A stretch of 64,000 bases of DNA, from the NCBI GenBank assembly GCA_964017195.1, contig OZ024895.1:16844034-16908033 (forward strand). The letters run 5' to 3'. Below the pieces are notes generated by a model, which worked only from the letters and a program-made list of their open reading frames with translations, made no database searches and had not been told where the DNA came from. This DNA comes from Siderastrea radians. Lineage: Eukaryota; Cnidaria; Anthozoa; Scleractinia; Rhizangiidae. This document shows positions 23,271-36,000 of this stretch, piece after piece (position 1 is the first letter of the stretch; each line of letters starts with the position of its first letter). Made by a program: the position numbers and the translations under genes.

Positions 23271-24550
23271 ATGCCATTTTGTTCTAAGAAACAAAAGTAG
23301 ATATTGAAACGAAGGTTTTCCCAATCGAGTAACGTAGTTCGAAAAATAAAGACTCGCTAGGATCGGAAGTTCTGCTCGACTTTGTTGTTCTATCATGTGC
23401 GTTTAGCAGCAGACACCGACTGCAAACAAAGTTAACATAATGAAGTTGTGGGTGACAATTCAGGTGAGAGTCACTATCATTCTCGCAATATACTAATACT
23501 ACAAGTAAATACCCGCAAAATCCCCGATAAGAAACTCTTAATCGCATTGTTTTTCATAAAACCGCATGTCAAACACTTTATCCACCTGTTAGCTGGAAAC
23601 AGGGTGGAAGTAAAGCACCTTACAACTTGGTGAGTTATGATGCTACAGACAGCTGTACCTAGTGTATGGTACAAATCAAACACATCAAAACACACTTACA
23701 ACGCGAAACCAACCCCAATGCTCTTAACTTTGAAAAGGTTTAAATAACAATACGTTATACACTACTCCATTGTGCTGCATATAGTGTGATGGGCAAGGAC
23801 AGAAAAAGATAATTAAAAATTATGTCGTAATGTTATGCGATAATACAAGAATGCGAAAACAACATTTTATTTGAGAGGGGTAGCAGAGGGGAGTGAGGTT
23901 TGCGCGTGCAATTTTTTTTTTGTGAACACAACAACCGTCTTCCCGCAAGTTAGGCAGGAACTTAATTCTCGTAAGCCAACTCATCCATCGCTTCTCCCCT
24001 CAGAAATACCCCTCATAAATAAAATGGTTCACCCTTAGTATTTCGTGAACCAAGAAAATCGTTGGCCATTTCTCTGGTAACCCGTCTGACAAGGCATGAC
24101 ACGGCTGATGGCACCCACTAGCTGCAAGGGAAATCTAAAACCGATAAGCAAATTATGTAAAAATAATACTGTAGTACAACGGTTGGAATTTGAGAAAAAT
24201 AATTAATTATTCACATTCTTTGGAATTGTTTTTCTTGTATGGTTTTCTCACATGGACCTGTTCAAGAATAAGAGGTTTTGCTTTAAAATAGTTCGCGACA
24301 TACAGCTATGCCTAGACGGGAGAGACGTTACAGGAGAGTGGAACTCATGCGCTCAGCGACTCGCGTGTTCGCACGCTCCTCTCGAAGACAGAAGCCTTTG
24401 TCGTAAGCGTCTAGTCAAGCAGTACCATGTCTTTATGATAAGACAACTGATAAGAAATATTCAATGATCCACAATTTTTATCTTTCATGAGGAAGACTTT
24501 AAAGCGTTGAGCTCCTGACAACTTGAGGAAGCTAAGGGACGTAACATTAG
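23271..24550. other. Non-coding sequence right of the satellite
   Basis: No convincing exon or element was found. A+T-rich with short chance ORFs only. Confidence 0.3.
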
Positions 24551-25035
24551 GGGCCGATTACATGAGGCGGGCATGCCTGGTTAGCCGGGCTGGCTAGCTC
24601 TGCCGAGATGACTAATTAGCCCAGTATTACATGAGGTGAGCCAGCCCACGGCCTGATTTTAGAGGTTGTCGTGTGAAAAGATGGTTAACTCAAAGGGAAT
24701 GAACCGAGTGATTTTACTTTTGCTAATCCATTATTTTGGTGTATTATTTTCAGTTTTATGTAGCTTTATGGCTTTACGGTTTGAGAAATATTGACCTTCG
24801 TGGTGCTCCATTTTGCTCTGAAGCGAAATTTAATGACGAAAAAGTGTTGGCCCGGTCCGGGAAATCGCGATTCTACATGGTAAATTTTCAGCCCGTCTAG
24901 CCGGGATCCCGGTATCGCGATATCGGGATTCCAGCTGGCCGGGCTGAGATTTTTCCAGGTAATCGCGAAGTTAAGTTTTATTGTATTTTTAGACGTGCCG
25001 AGATCCCGGCAAACCATGCCAGCCCGGCACCTTAG
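24551..25035. mobile_element. Possible decayed DNA-transposon fragment rich in CCCGGC/GCCGGG
   Basis: It starts with AGGGGCCGATTACATGAGGC, and a TTACATGAGG motif recurs at about 24630. Further inside are paired GCCGGG and CCCGGC blocks and a TATCGCGATATCG palindrome near 24912-24926. No matching right end or target duplication was found. Confidence 0.35.
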
Positions 25036-25055
25036 AAAAGATTTTTTCTTTTGGA

Positions 25056-25242
25056 GGGGGGGGGGGGGGGGGAGTACAGAAAAAAATCATGCAAGGGAAA
25101 ATTTAGAATAAAATGAGTGAAAAAAATTCATGGAAAGTGAGTAGCCTCGAAAAAAAGGCTCTTGAATACCCAAAAATATGTATTCCTATAAGGGAAATGT
25201 TAACGAAAAAAATTCGTGCAGCTCGAAATTCCCCCCCCCCCC
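25056..25242. repeat. G run and C run about 170 bp apart
   Basis: About 17 G near 25056-25072 and about 10 C near 25231-25242. They could pair, but they may be simple sequence. Confidence 0.4.
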
Positions 25243-27799
25243 TCATTACATTTCTAATGGTCCGTCTCTTAGCAGGCTGTGGAGAGGGCCTGACCTTTTG
25301 CGTTTCTCTGTCAAGTCCGCAGTCTTTTATCCGCGATTAACATGATTTTGCCGACAATAGTGTCAAATGTCCAATTGCCGCCACCTCCAAGTGTAAGAAA
25401 ATACACGACCTTGTCCAGTCATAAAAATTAACTGTTCTACAATTGAATCATGTTTGCGAGCACATTCGATCAATTAGATGCAAGAAGACCAGGAATAAAG
25501 TGAGATTATGTTTGACAAATTATAATAGCGGAAATTGTGGGCGCGCGATGGTTTCATCCCACAAAATGCCATGTCAATCACAAAGCGAGTCAGCCTGGCG
25601 AGTAAGTTTTCGTCGTCGCCAGCAATTGACAGACGAATAGTTCCTGCAAATTTCATTTTCCAAAACACGTTTGGCAGAAAAAAAGATGAACAAAACAATC
25701 AAATAATAAATTCAGGCAGGTTTCTGTGCTGACATTATCGGATTTCGGGACACATACATACACTACAAGAGCATGTTCAGAGAAAACAATTACAGGATTG
25801 AAATCAACTGTACGTCCACAGTAATTGGGTTTAGAAAGTTTAATATCTACGACATTTTCTGTGAAAGTGACTGGTTTCTACTTCCTTTAACACATTTCCA
25901 ACAGCGTGCGAAATAACGAGGACAAAAGGATTATAATCTCAAAAGCTAAAGACAACGCCTCGCGAGTGTCCAGTAATTTCCCGTCAAATTCACATCGGCG
26001 AGGGTAAATTCATAACGCGTAGAAAAAAATAGTTCAGTGTGAGTACAGAATATATAGAGAGCGACTACACATAACCGTAATCTAGTTACATTAATATCAT
26101 CACTGTTACTTTTAAAATGACTAATTGGCGGCTTCGAAAGTACATTTGTACACAACTGACTCAAAAAGCCTGTGAAAATCTTAACCAAACGAAAATTAGC
26201 GCGTTGAACAACAAACAACAATTGAGAAATTCCACACCATTTTCCACGTAATGTTTGTCCCTTTGAGCGGAGCGTCAACAATGTTTTTGGAGTAAGTCAG
26301 CATTGCACGGCAATCAATAGACGAGATAGACGAACAGCAGTCTCTCTTTCCGTTCACTGGGGATGGTCGATGCGCGAACGAAAAGAACACATGAGCGGGC
26401 GCGACAAATCGCCTTCTGCGTGTGAACGCAACGCGCGTGTCGGGTATTGTAGTGAGCCGATGGTTCTGATGGTTTCGTTTCGCCAGACTTTTCGCAAACA
26501 CATAGGGAAATGTCGCTACACCTTAAACATTACTTAGGTTTTCAATTGAGCGTAAAGTTGAGAATTGATTTAGATTTGTTGTGTGACTAAATATCAGTCA
26601 AAGTAGGCGTTGCCTGTACGCAGCCGCCTACTATTATTACTGAAGATTCGGATCAACGGATCAACACTTTTTTAAAAAACACAAAATCCATTTTTTTTTC
26701 AGCTTAGAGACTTTGAGCACTGAGCGCCGAGAACGGAGGTACCGCGTTCCCTCAAATCATGATGAAATCAGCCCAACAGAAAATTTGGGTGACATGATCT
26801 GGTTTATTTTTTCTTTTGACACATTTCCAGTTGGGTGTGGACAAAACCTGGGCCTGGGCCCATGGGCCAGCCCATGGGCTACCCTATGGGCTACCCTGTG
26901 GGCCACCCCCAAAATTATTAATTTTTTTTTTGATAAAAATGAAAAATGATAAACATAAGAAGAAATAAATTAAAAATTAATTTCTTATTAATTTATCAAT
27001 TATTGATGTTTTAAAAAAGTTGGTGGCTGTGGTGGATTAATTTATTAATTATGTAGTCAAGCAGACACATAAAACAAATTAAAACAAAACAAAAGAGAAA
27101 TCACAACCAAACAATGCAATGAATCCGAACTACGTGTTTATTCGAGGCCAATTTTTCTCTGTGGAATATGCCAAACAGCACAGGAACACATGCTGCGAAT
27201 TAGTGAAAGGTGTGTTTTTAGGAAAAAAAAAAATCAAATATAATACTGTATACCTGCCAACTTTTCGGAAGTCAAATGCGTGAGATTTTCATATGGATAT
27301 TAGCCGAATTTTCTAAAAAATTGTGACGACCTTAGCCTGCATAGCTGGCGGTATTGTCTGCGAAGGTAAGGTTTTGGTTGCAGAGCCTCCATGAGCAGCG
27401 AAAGCCGCGACAACGAGCGGCACAACTGCTAACGACAGTCATTAACATAGTGACTTTAACTATACTGACTGTCTGGTGTTAGAAGGTACACCGGAAGTTT
27501 TGTTTTATGCAACTCCCCCATCAGCGGTAAGGCTCTTGCATGGTTTTGCCGGGCGGTCGTCGGCCTGCATCGTTGAACTAGAGCTGGTCGCTTACAAGAG
27601 TGGTCGCAAGGGGGACCAAGGAGAGCTTTGACTGTGCCGCGAAGCACAAAGCTCACTATCGAAACATTGGCACAACTTTGTTGCAAATTGGTCTAGACAT
27701 TGTGGATGAGACATTACCGGAAAGCCTCATTGCCGAATTTAACTCGTTAAGTGTGATGTGATAACTGCTAATTACATCCCCTCCTTACCACTCCTGATG

Positions 27800-27865
27800 T
27801 AGTCTCCTACGCAGCCGTTTTTGAGCGTTGCGTGACGCCACTAAAAACGGCTGCGTAGGAGACTA
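27800..27865. mobile_element. 66 bp miniature element with 9 bp target duplication
   Basis: Perfect 23 bp inverted arms (TAGTCTCCTACGCAGCCG with TTTTT) enclose a 20 bp loop. The copy is flanked by CTCCTGATG at 27791-27799 and 27866-27874. It sits inside the larger MULE-like element, so it is the younger insertion. Confidence 0.8.
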
Positions 27866-27875
27866 CTCCTGATGC

Positions 27876-27876
<1 letters not shown>

Positions 27877-27906
<30 letters not shown>
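27877..27906 (+). repeat. CA microsatellite
   Basis: About 15 AC units directly after the 9 bp duplication of the 66 bp element. Confidence 0.9.
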
Positions 27907-27911
<5 letters not shown>

Positions 27912-28915
27912 CGCCTCTTCAAGAGTCATTACATAAGCCGACTAAAGTTCCAAAATTCAAAACTAATCTTATACTCTGACCAGTGTTGACTCGGTGAAGA
28001 GTATCCCCTAACAACACTGGCTTACGAAACGTCCTCAGACAAGCGAGGTGAATCCATTCAGAAAATTATTGGAGAGCTTTTCCAAGGTTGTCCGATGCAA
28101 ACCCAGTGCGTGCTATTATGTTTCAAGCAGTCCTGATAACATATTGGTGTCAAGATTGTTTTGCTCCCCGTGGACATAAGGCAGAACACTGCAGATCTCA
28201 AGACAACTATGTAAGAACGCCATAAGTCACTTAGTCATTTTTGACCATCTATTTATGTCTACAAAGGGGTAAATCGACTTTTTACACTGGATATGTGACA
28301 AACACGAGTGCTGTTTACGGCTAACATGCAAAAGAAAGACAGCATGAACTCATCTGGTGGGATCCCAGGAAGTAAACGTGCTGTGAAACCGCAAGGGGGC
28401 ACTCCCCCCAAAACAATTGCTTGTGAGCTTGGTGTAGGGAAAACCCTTTATTTAAGACCCTGTTTGAGGCAGATTCAGACCCCGTTTTGATGGGGCAGCC
28501 TTCCCTAAAATCAGATACCCTGTCTCAGAGCAAAGAGGCCAAAAACCATACAGAGAAATGCCGTGTCAGTATTACGTTTTGTCAAAGTTATTCTGTACCC
28601 CAGGGTAATATCAACAAAAACCACAACGTGGTATGTCCACTGACCACGTACAAGCGATCACATCCGTAAAGAACGATTTCTCACTCCTGACTCACAATTA
28701 CGTGAAAAATGGAGTTCACTTTCCAAACAAAATAGTCCAGCTGTGAACGGTGCTAAGTGCTGCGTGTGTGTCCTCAATAAGAACCTTACAAGATCACGCC
28801 AATTTCGAGCTTCGTACTGCGACATTTGGTAATCTTCAGAAATTATCGGAACCTCTTCGGGAATCTTCGGCAACAAATGTCTGAACATTGGTGCTGTAGT
28901 GTTCGGAGGTCGTCA

Positions 28916-29038
28916 TTGCCTGCGTAGCTGGCGGGATTGTTTGCACGAAGTTTGAGCGGCGGAGCCGGGATGCCGCTCACGGCGGCTCCGCCACCAAAAC
29001 TCTACCTTCGCAGACAATACCGCCAGCTACACAGGCTA
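28916..29038. mobile_element. 123 bp palindromic element with 9 bp target duplication
   Basis: The ends TTGCCTGCGTAGCTGGCGG and, reversed, TAGCCTGTGTAGCTGGCGG enclose a hairpin. It is flanked by AGGTCGTCA at 28907-28915 and 29039-29047. It spans the inner boundary of the right terminal repeat of the host element. Half of a related copy is present at the mirror position in the left terminal repeat. Confidence 0.75.
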
Positions 29039-31790
29039 AGGTCGTCACAATTTTTTAGAAAATTCGGCTAATATCCATATGAAAATCTCCCGCATTTGAC
29101 TTCCGAAAAGTTGGCAGGTATACAGTATTATATTTGATTTTTTTTCCCTAAAAACACACCTTTCACTAATTCGCAGCATGTGCTCCTGTGGTGTTTGGCG
29201 TATTCCACAGAGAAAAATTGGCCTCGAATAAACACGTAGTTCGGATTCATTGCATTGTTTGGTTGTTATTTCTCCTTTGTTTTGTTTTAATTTGTTTTAT
29301 GTTTCTGCTTAATTACCTAATCAATAAATTAATCCACCACGCCACCAACTTTTTTAAAGATCAATAATTGATAAATTAATAAGAAATTAATTTTTAATTT
29401 CTTTTTTCTTATGTTTACTATTTTTTATTTTTATTGAAAAAAAAAATTGGGGGCGGCCCACAGGGTAGCCCATAGGGTAGCCCATAAGGTAGCCCATAGG
29501 GTAGCCCATGGGCTGGCCCATGGGCCCAGGCCCAGGTTTTGTCCACACCCTTTCCAGTTGCGTAAAAAAAGCTGAAACGGGCATTTATTTACACAACGCC
29601 TGGCAAGTGCAGTTTTCTATAATTTCCAGTCACACCCATTTTAGGAAGGTAAAATTAATAACGCCTGCAGCACATATGAGGAAACTTTCTCAACTGTTCT
29701 GAACTGTGCATTCTCTGCATTCTGCTGTACAAATAAGCTTATTACCACCCATCACAGATATTAGGTTCGGACTTACTGAATAATTGTAGTGTCGATTTAA
29801 TACACTCTTACATTGTACACAGCCCGCAAAGCTGTCTCAACAACGGTGTCAACAAGAAAGTAAAATCTTGAACCAAACGAAAATCAGCGAGTGGGGCAAA
29901 CAAATATTAAGCAACAGACAAGTTTTCTGCTGGTTTTTAAAATCAAATTTTAAAATCATAAATCGCGAGGCCTTCTGATTTTATATCCCCACTTAGTTGA
30001 AGATGTCTTAAAATTATGTCTTTTCACCAGTTTCCAGTCGGGTAGCGTCCTTCGTTTTGAAAATTCAGCATCTTGAATTTCTGGCTTTTCACCCTACGTG
30101 ACACCAACATAGCGTCCGTGACAAAGGGCTTTCTGTTATGCAAGAAAGGAATCTCCTGTGGTGTTTTGATTTTTTGTATTGAGCGGCTCAGTCCGGCCTT
30201 CCGGCCAGCATTGTGCGGAAATCAACGACGAGGTTTCAATTTCGCCAAATTTTCGCAAACAGCGCAAACATCTAAATCATATTGTAGCACCTCTAAACAT
30301 TACTTAGGTATTGAATTCAGCGAAAAGATGAGATTTGATTGACATTTCTTAAGATGCACGTGTGAAACTCCCTTTTGAATAACATCCCGCTGATCCCATC
30401 CAAAGCCACCCGCTCACTTCGGAAAAGTGAAAGGGAGAGAAGAGCGAACGGTGGTACTCAAGCTATTAAAAGGGCCATAAATAAACCGCTAGAATCAGTT
30501 CATCGTTTATTAACCAAAAGAAAACTGAGACTCTTTCTTTTCTTGCTAGAGTGCAGACAATTTCTGATAGAATATCTGGTTGCTGTTTCCTTTGACACAT
30601 TTCCAACAATGAAAACAAAAAGGGCATTCATGAACGAACACCGCACCTCGCGAGTATTTCATGAGTTCCGGCGAAGATAAAAGAGGGACAGTCCACAAAG
30701 AGATTAAGCGATAACGAGAAAAATAACCAACATTTGCCCATTGCTGAAAATAAAAAGCAAGACTATATTCCCTGCACTGTTTGTCTCCGGCCAGTATTGC
30801 ACGGAAATCAACGATGGTGGTTCCGATTCGGCGGCTTTCTATGATTTCTCGCAGATATCTAAAAGTTATTGGTTGTGTACTTGCATATAAAGCTACACTG
30901 AAGAAAACAGCGGTGTTTAATTTTTACTAGGTTTTGAAAAATTGAGCAGCGCCGAGATTACAAGTTTTGAACCAGAATACCATAGACACGTAACATATAC
31001 CAGGTTCACTCAGACAATTTAGGAATCAAAAATCGGCCAAACAGAATATTTTGTGACATTATCTGGTTTTCATTTCCTAGACTAACAGTGTGAAAAACAA
31101 TTGCTGGTTTTCACGCGACGTCATGAAATTCTAAAATCATAAATCGCGAGGTCTTCTGATTTTATATCCCCACCAGGTTGAATATGACTTAAAATATATG
31201 TTTTCACATGTTTCCAGCCCGGTATCGTCTTTCGTTTTTAAATGCAGCATTTTAAATTTCTGGATTTTTACCCTTCCCCATGACACCAACTTGACACCAA
31301 CGACACCAGCGTCCGTGACAAAGCTTTCTCTTGTGACAGAAAGGACTTTCTATGTGATTTTTAGCAGTTCGAACGGAAATTAATGTAAATGTATATTAAT
31401 TCACTGGAAGAACAGAAGTGAATTCAAGATGTTTTAAGCGATTTCCGGCCGCCATGCCCGGGCCGTCATGTGCCCCTCCGAAGGACACCAACATGGCGTT
31501 TCCATGCTGAGTTCACTAAATTTCAGTCGAACATTTTGGCAAAAAAATCTACAACGGAATACCTTACAGATCTGAGGCTCGGCGGAGTTGTTTATTTGTT
31601 AATCTTTTCAAATTCTTGGCTCCCTCCATCAACTGGTTTCGATTGTATTATTTTATGGTGTGGCGGTGAAAACCGGAAATTGAAAGAAAAAGGGCATCCA
31701 TGAACAGCATGAATGCCAGTGAACACAACGCCTCGCGCGCGAGGACTCTATAATTTCCAGTCAAATTCACACCAGAGAGGATAAAATTCC

Positions 31791-33430
31791 AACTGATGAA
31801 TGTTATATAAAATAAAGCATGTTCAGCAAAACAAGTGTATGGAAGGCGAATACGCAGCGCGTTTACAGAAACTTGGCCATCAAAAGTTTAATCTAGCTGG
31901 TCATGAGAAAACACGTATTAACTATTTGGTTCAAATTGACTACGTGCCCTCATACACAGCAGGCCTTTGTAAAGAAACTACTGAAGCTACCCTTTCAACA
32001 AAGCGAGTAGATTTTAAAAACATAAACATACGTTTTTCTGTTCCTCGAATAAATACCAGACCAGTTTCCACATGTTCGCCTATTTGAGGGGTGCATCAAT
32101 AATGCTACTCCATGCCAGTAACTCGCTCAGTAGCTCGTTTTGAGTGGTTGATATTCAAAACGTTCGGCATCTGTTGCCAATTGACAATTTATCTTATGCA
32201 CATTTTCACTTTCAAAGTGAAAAAACCACGAATCGTACTACAGAAATATCTTAATTCAACCACACATAAACTCTGTGTGTATGAAGATAAGTTCGTACAG
32301 ACCAAACCATATGAATTACCTTTATTTGAAAATGGAAGCATTTTGGATTGCGAACATTTGTTCTTGGTTTCGTTAAGCCCTAGCTGCAAACAAGACGCCA
32401 GTAAACAAGAACTAAGCGCGCATCAATCAGTAGGCATTTGCGTTTGATTTGAATAAACCATTGAAAAAAACTCAACAAATCCGTTGATTTCATCAATTTG
32501 ATTCTGCGAGCTATGAACGGAAATTCTGTAGGCTACGTGAAACAATCACTGGACATTAAATCACCAAGTAGAAGCTGCGTAAACACGGGGTGGATGATCC
32601 ACAGTTGGTCATTTAAACTACCAGATTTGTTGGATCGAAATAAACACCAATTTTTAAATCACAGAAAACTTGAAAATGCTAGAATTCCTGGACACTATTT
32701 CTTTGAGGTAACTTATTCAAATTCAAATATGTAAAAATTGAGATAGATTTCATTTTTTTAGTGGTACTTAAAATCGGTCTTGGAATATGGTTGACCTACT
32801 ATCGCGAAATAAACTATATTCTGGGGTAAATATCAGAGATCTGGAAAGTCAGGCTTACCTCTGCGTCCACAGCTCGATCAACCAGAATTATAAACGACAA
32901 AAACACGATTTCATCCTGCCAAACAAAATAAATAGAAAAAAGGACTAAATTAATGAGGTCTGATGAATGAAGCTATTGGAAGAAGAAAAAAGCAAGGAAG
33001 AATCTGAAGAATAAGTAAAATTACTTCTCACCAAAACAACTCCAAATGTTGCCGAAAGCGGCGTCGGCACTCTCTCGCGTCTCTCTTCTCCAAGACAAAG
33101 CAAATACCTGGAACGAAAATGATAGAAAAATTACAAATCAGCACGGCTTATTAAAAATGTTCGAAATCAAGAAATGTGGAGAAATAAGAAAGCAAAACAA
33201 GGTAAATAGATGGACATACCTCTCACACTTTAACGGTCAGAACACCACGCCAAACTTGCACTGCGCGCACTGAGCTGCGGTGATGTTGAAAACCGCGTAC
33301 CGACAAACGGATGTGTCTGTTAATACTCAAATTTACAGAACACTGATAACAGCTGAAAACTAGATTGCGTGACAAGCTCAAACAGGGAGCAAAATTGACT
33401 TAATGAACTTCCTGAACTGACAACAAAACA
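31791..33430. other. Non-coding or unassigned sequence with short ORFs
   Basis: Open frames of 78-111 codons occur near 31800, 32112 and 32498 on the plus strand. They have no recognisable domain, and no paired splice sites could be chained. I would not call them genes. Confidence 0.3.
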
Positions 33431-33647
33431 AACATCTCGCGCCTGCCTTGAAGCTCTTCGATCCCGGGGCTCTTTCACCCAGCCAGCACGCTAAAAAAAA
33501 AAATCCCCAGCAAGGTTTTTGAAAATTAAACTCCCAGCAAAGGATTTATTTCATTACGAATTTTGCCAGCCAGTTCAACTCCAGGTTTCCGGATTTCCCA
33601 GCCAGATTGATTAAAGACCGTGGAGCGGTTTTCTTGCGGAGCGGTTT

Positions 33648-33960
33648 CGTTGGGTACTCCTGATTCTTAGGAATTCCTAAGAATCTGAGGTGTGAATTTT
33701 CACGGTAAATTTGGACTTGGAATTCCTAAGAATTCTTAGGAATTCCAAGCTTAAATGGTGCTGTCTTGAAATTCCTAGGAATTCCTAGGAATTCCAACTA
33801 AAAGAAAATCAAAGACAGAATTCCCAGTTACTTTCAGAAATTCCTAGGAATTCCAAGGAATGTTAAAGAATAACTGGGAATTTTTGGGAATATGTGGGAA
33901 AAAATAGGAATATGGTCAGGAATTTGTGGGAATAAATGGGAATTTCTTAAATAAGTGGGG
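33648..33960 (+). repeat. AATTCCTAGGAATT palindrome repeat, copy 2
   Basis: It begins GTTGGGTACTCCTGATTC, has several GGAATTCCTAGGAATTCC palindromes and then a run of TGGGAATWTGTGGGAA-like units. It shares its end with the copy at 17655. Confidence 0.65.
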
Positions 33961-34341
33961 GAAACATTAGAAACTTGATCCAAAATGGTAACAAAAAAAA
34001 CCAGCTGTTGGACACGATACAATATCCCTCAATTTAAAGGCCAGTTGCTGATATTTAAAGTAGACAAATCGAGGGTCTGGTTTTTTAACCAGGCTTGCAC
34101 CGGGGCAAAACCCTAGTTTTCCCGGGCTCTTGGTACAAGGGCACATTCAGTTTACCTCAGAATGTCTGTTTTCAACATATCTTCAACAGGAGTTAAATGA
34201 TAAAATTAATTCAATATCATTTTTGTACCTTATATTTTTGTTTATGAGGCAAAATTGGAAATACAATTCAACAATCATCAAGTACCGCCTTCACTGATTT
34301 TACATATACCGTAGGTCTTATCTGTTTTGGCTGCCTTTAGT

Positions 34342-34399
34342 TCACTTGCTGTTAGCAGTCTTCTGAGTTCGGTCCTCTGATGGCCTTATACACATGGTC
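34342..34399 (-). CDS. Putative terminal exon of a small three-exon gene
   Basis: A strong acceptor (polypyrimidine TTTTTTTCCTAG) precedes the exon. Entering in phase 2 it stays open and ends with TGA at 34342-34344. Its phase matches the putative exon at 35943-36000. Evidence is splice-site and phase consistency only. Confidence 0.3.
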
Positions 34400-35942
34400 C
34401 TAGGAAAAAAAATCGAAATTTTATATAAATTCTAGACCTGTCTTACACTCAACATTATTAATAGGTTGCAGCATTAATTTTCAATAAAATATGAGGTACA
34501 TATGTACATGTACAGGTTGTGGTTCAAAGTTTTCTTTGGTTTAAAAACTTTCAAACCAGTATAATTTTTATTTCCCTTTGTCTCAGCTTCATTACCAAAA
34601 TCTAAGGCAAAGGAAAATAAAAATTAATCTGGTTTGAAAAGTTTCAAACTAAAGAAAAATTTGAACCACAACATTTACAATTACAGTTCAAGTAGTAAAC
34701 AAAATAAAGTAAACAATCAAGTAGTGTGTTCCAAAGATGTGGAGGCCTGAGTGGCACAATAAGAATGATATCTGAAGCTAAGCTCTCACTTGAGTGACAT
34801 TCACATTGCTTTAGCATTACAGTGATAGACCATTTCAAATCCTTAAAACCACTAACCAGAGAAGAATTTTCTGATACACCATAAAAGAACACTGTAAGTT
34901 AGTGAATACATGGTGATGGCTTTCACATGTTCATGTATGGGTTCTCAAAATTCTCAAACTAATAATTATGTTCTAATTGAATGAGTGGGAAGGTAAGACA
35001 AGAAAATGTTTGGCTTAAGGCTTAATGTTTGGCGTATCGACCAAATGCAGGAGGTCTGTGTGCCATGCCTGAGAGCCAAATACATGGTATTTACCATCCA
35101 CCTGGACCTATGAGTGTAGATGTAGGTGTTGAAATGGAATGAGACCCCCAGAAAAGCTGAATCTGAGGTGTTCCCGTTTACCAATCAGGAGCTCTAACCA
35201 CTTTTATTGTACAGAATGAAGCTTACACGAGTCTAGAAGGAGCTATATTGTAGGTCATTGCTTACAAGGTCACCATACAGTCAGGATGCCCTCAACACTG
35301 CCCTTTCTAGCAAAATGCAGGACATGATGTAGTATGAACCTAGTAAGATTATCTACCTCACTACCAGTTTCCTTGCAGCTTAATTTATTTAGTAAAATGT
35401 ATCATGTAGTTCAGCTGGAGTGCAGAAGGTCAGGGGTTTGATTTAAGTCAAGGGATTATTTACTATAAATGTTCTGCTTGCTATACGCAACATGTTGAGC
35501 ACATTTTTAAAATTTTTAATATGTTTCATCCTGGTTACTCCACCATCTAAAAAAATATAATCATTTTTGGTTAATGCATGACCAATCTCTGTAGTTATTT
35601 ACAATATTTAGCACATGGTGTTTGTTTCAGTGACTGTTCAATATTGTAGTCACAATGTACATGTACATGTAGTCCACCATAATCTACATGAAGTATTCAT
35701 GTCTTAATAATTCAAGCAGTTATCACCAAGGAGATATTGCCTTGATATGACATGAATCCATGGAAAAGTTCAACAACTCCAAACTCTGTGTACGTAATTC
35801 TGTCATAATCCCTGAAGAACAGCCTGCGACCCAAAGCCTAATTACATGTTACACGTACTACCGGTATGTTTAAAGAAAACAGATCTAAGCAATACAAATT
35901 GAAGTGTTACAATGAGGATTCTAATGTATATGAGTAACTTAC

Positions 35943-36000
35943 CTGATCAAGTGTGATGCATTTCTTTGCCATGTACAATGTGAATCAACAAACTGTTTTG
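35943..36000 (-). CDS. Putative middle exon of a small three-exon gene
   Basis: 58 bases between an acceptor ending TTCTACAG and a consensus donor GTAAGT. It enters in phase 1, matching the upstream exon, and leaves in phase 2, matching the downstream one. It is open in that frame only. No domain is recognisable. Confidence 0.32.

Larger units (their letters stand above)
26833..29550. mobile_element. MULE-like non-autonomous element, 2.7 kb, 570 bp terminal inverted repeats
   Basis: The ends are GGGTGTGGACAAAACCTGGG and its reverse complement. They are flanked by a perfect 9 bp direct repeat, TTTCCAGTT (26824-26832 and 29551-29559). The terminal repeats are 26833-27399 and 28972-29550. Long terminal repeats with 9-11 bp target duplications are typical of Mutator-like elements, and the superfamily assignment rests on that alone. 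No transposase ORF is present. The subterminal zone has tandem GTAGCCCATAGG-like units, more numerous on the right than on the left. Two smaller elements lie inside. Confidence 0.8.
25860..31790. repeat. Cluster of decayed copies of one dispersed repeat family
   Basis: Several blocks recur in the same order. CTGGTTT with TTTGACACATTTCCA appears near 25868, 26800 and 30585. TATAATTTCCAGTCAAATTC-like sequence appears near 25970, 29617 and 31748. AAATCATAAATCGCGAGG with GATTTTATATCCCCAC appears near 29951 and 31137. CACGGAAATCAACGA-like sequence appears near 30215 and 30790. Copies have many indels and no shared reading frame. A MULE-like element splits one copy at 26833-29550. Confidence 0.6.

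Noticed and set aside
29387..29584. Met-Gly-Tyr-Pro repeat ORF
   Set aside because: Created by the subterminal tandem repeat of the MULE-like element.
32112..32734. Two plus-strand ORFs (111 and 78 codons) as a gene
   Set aside because: No domain, no matching splice sites and no conserved motif could be found.
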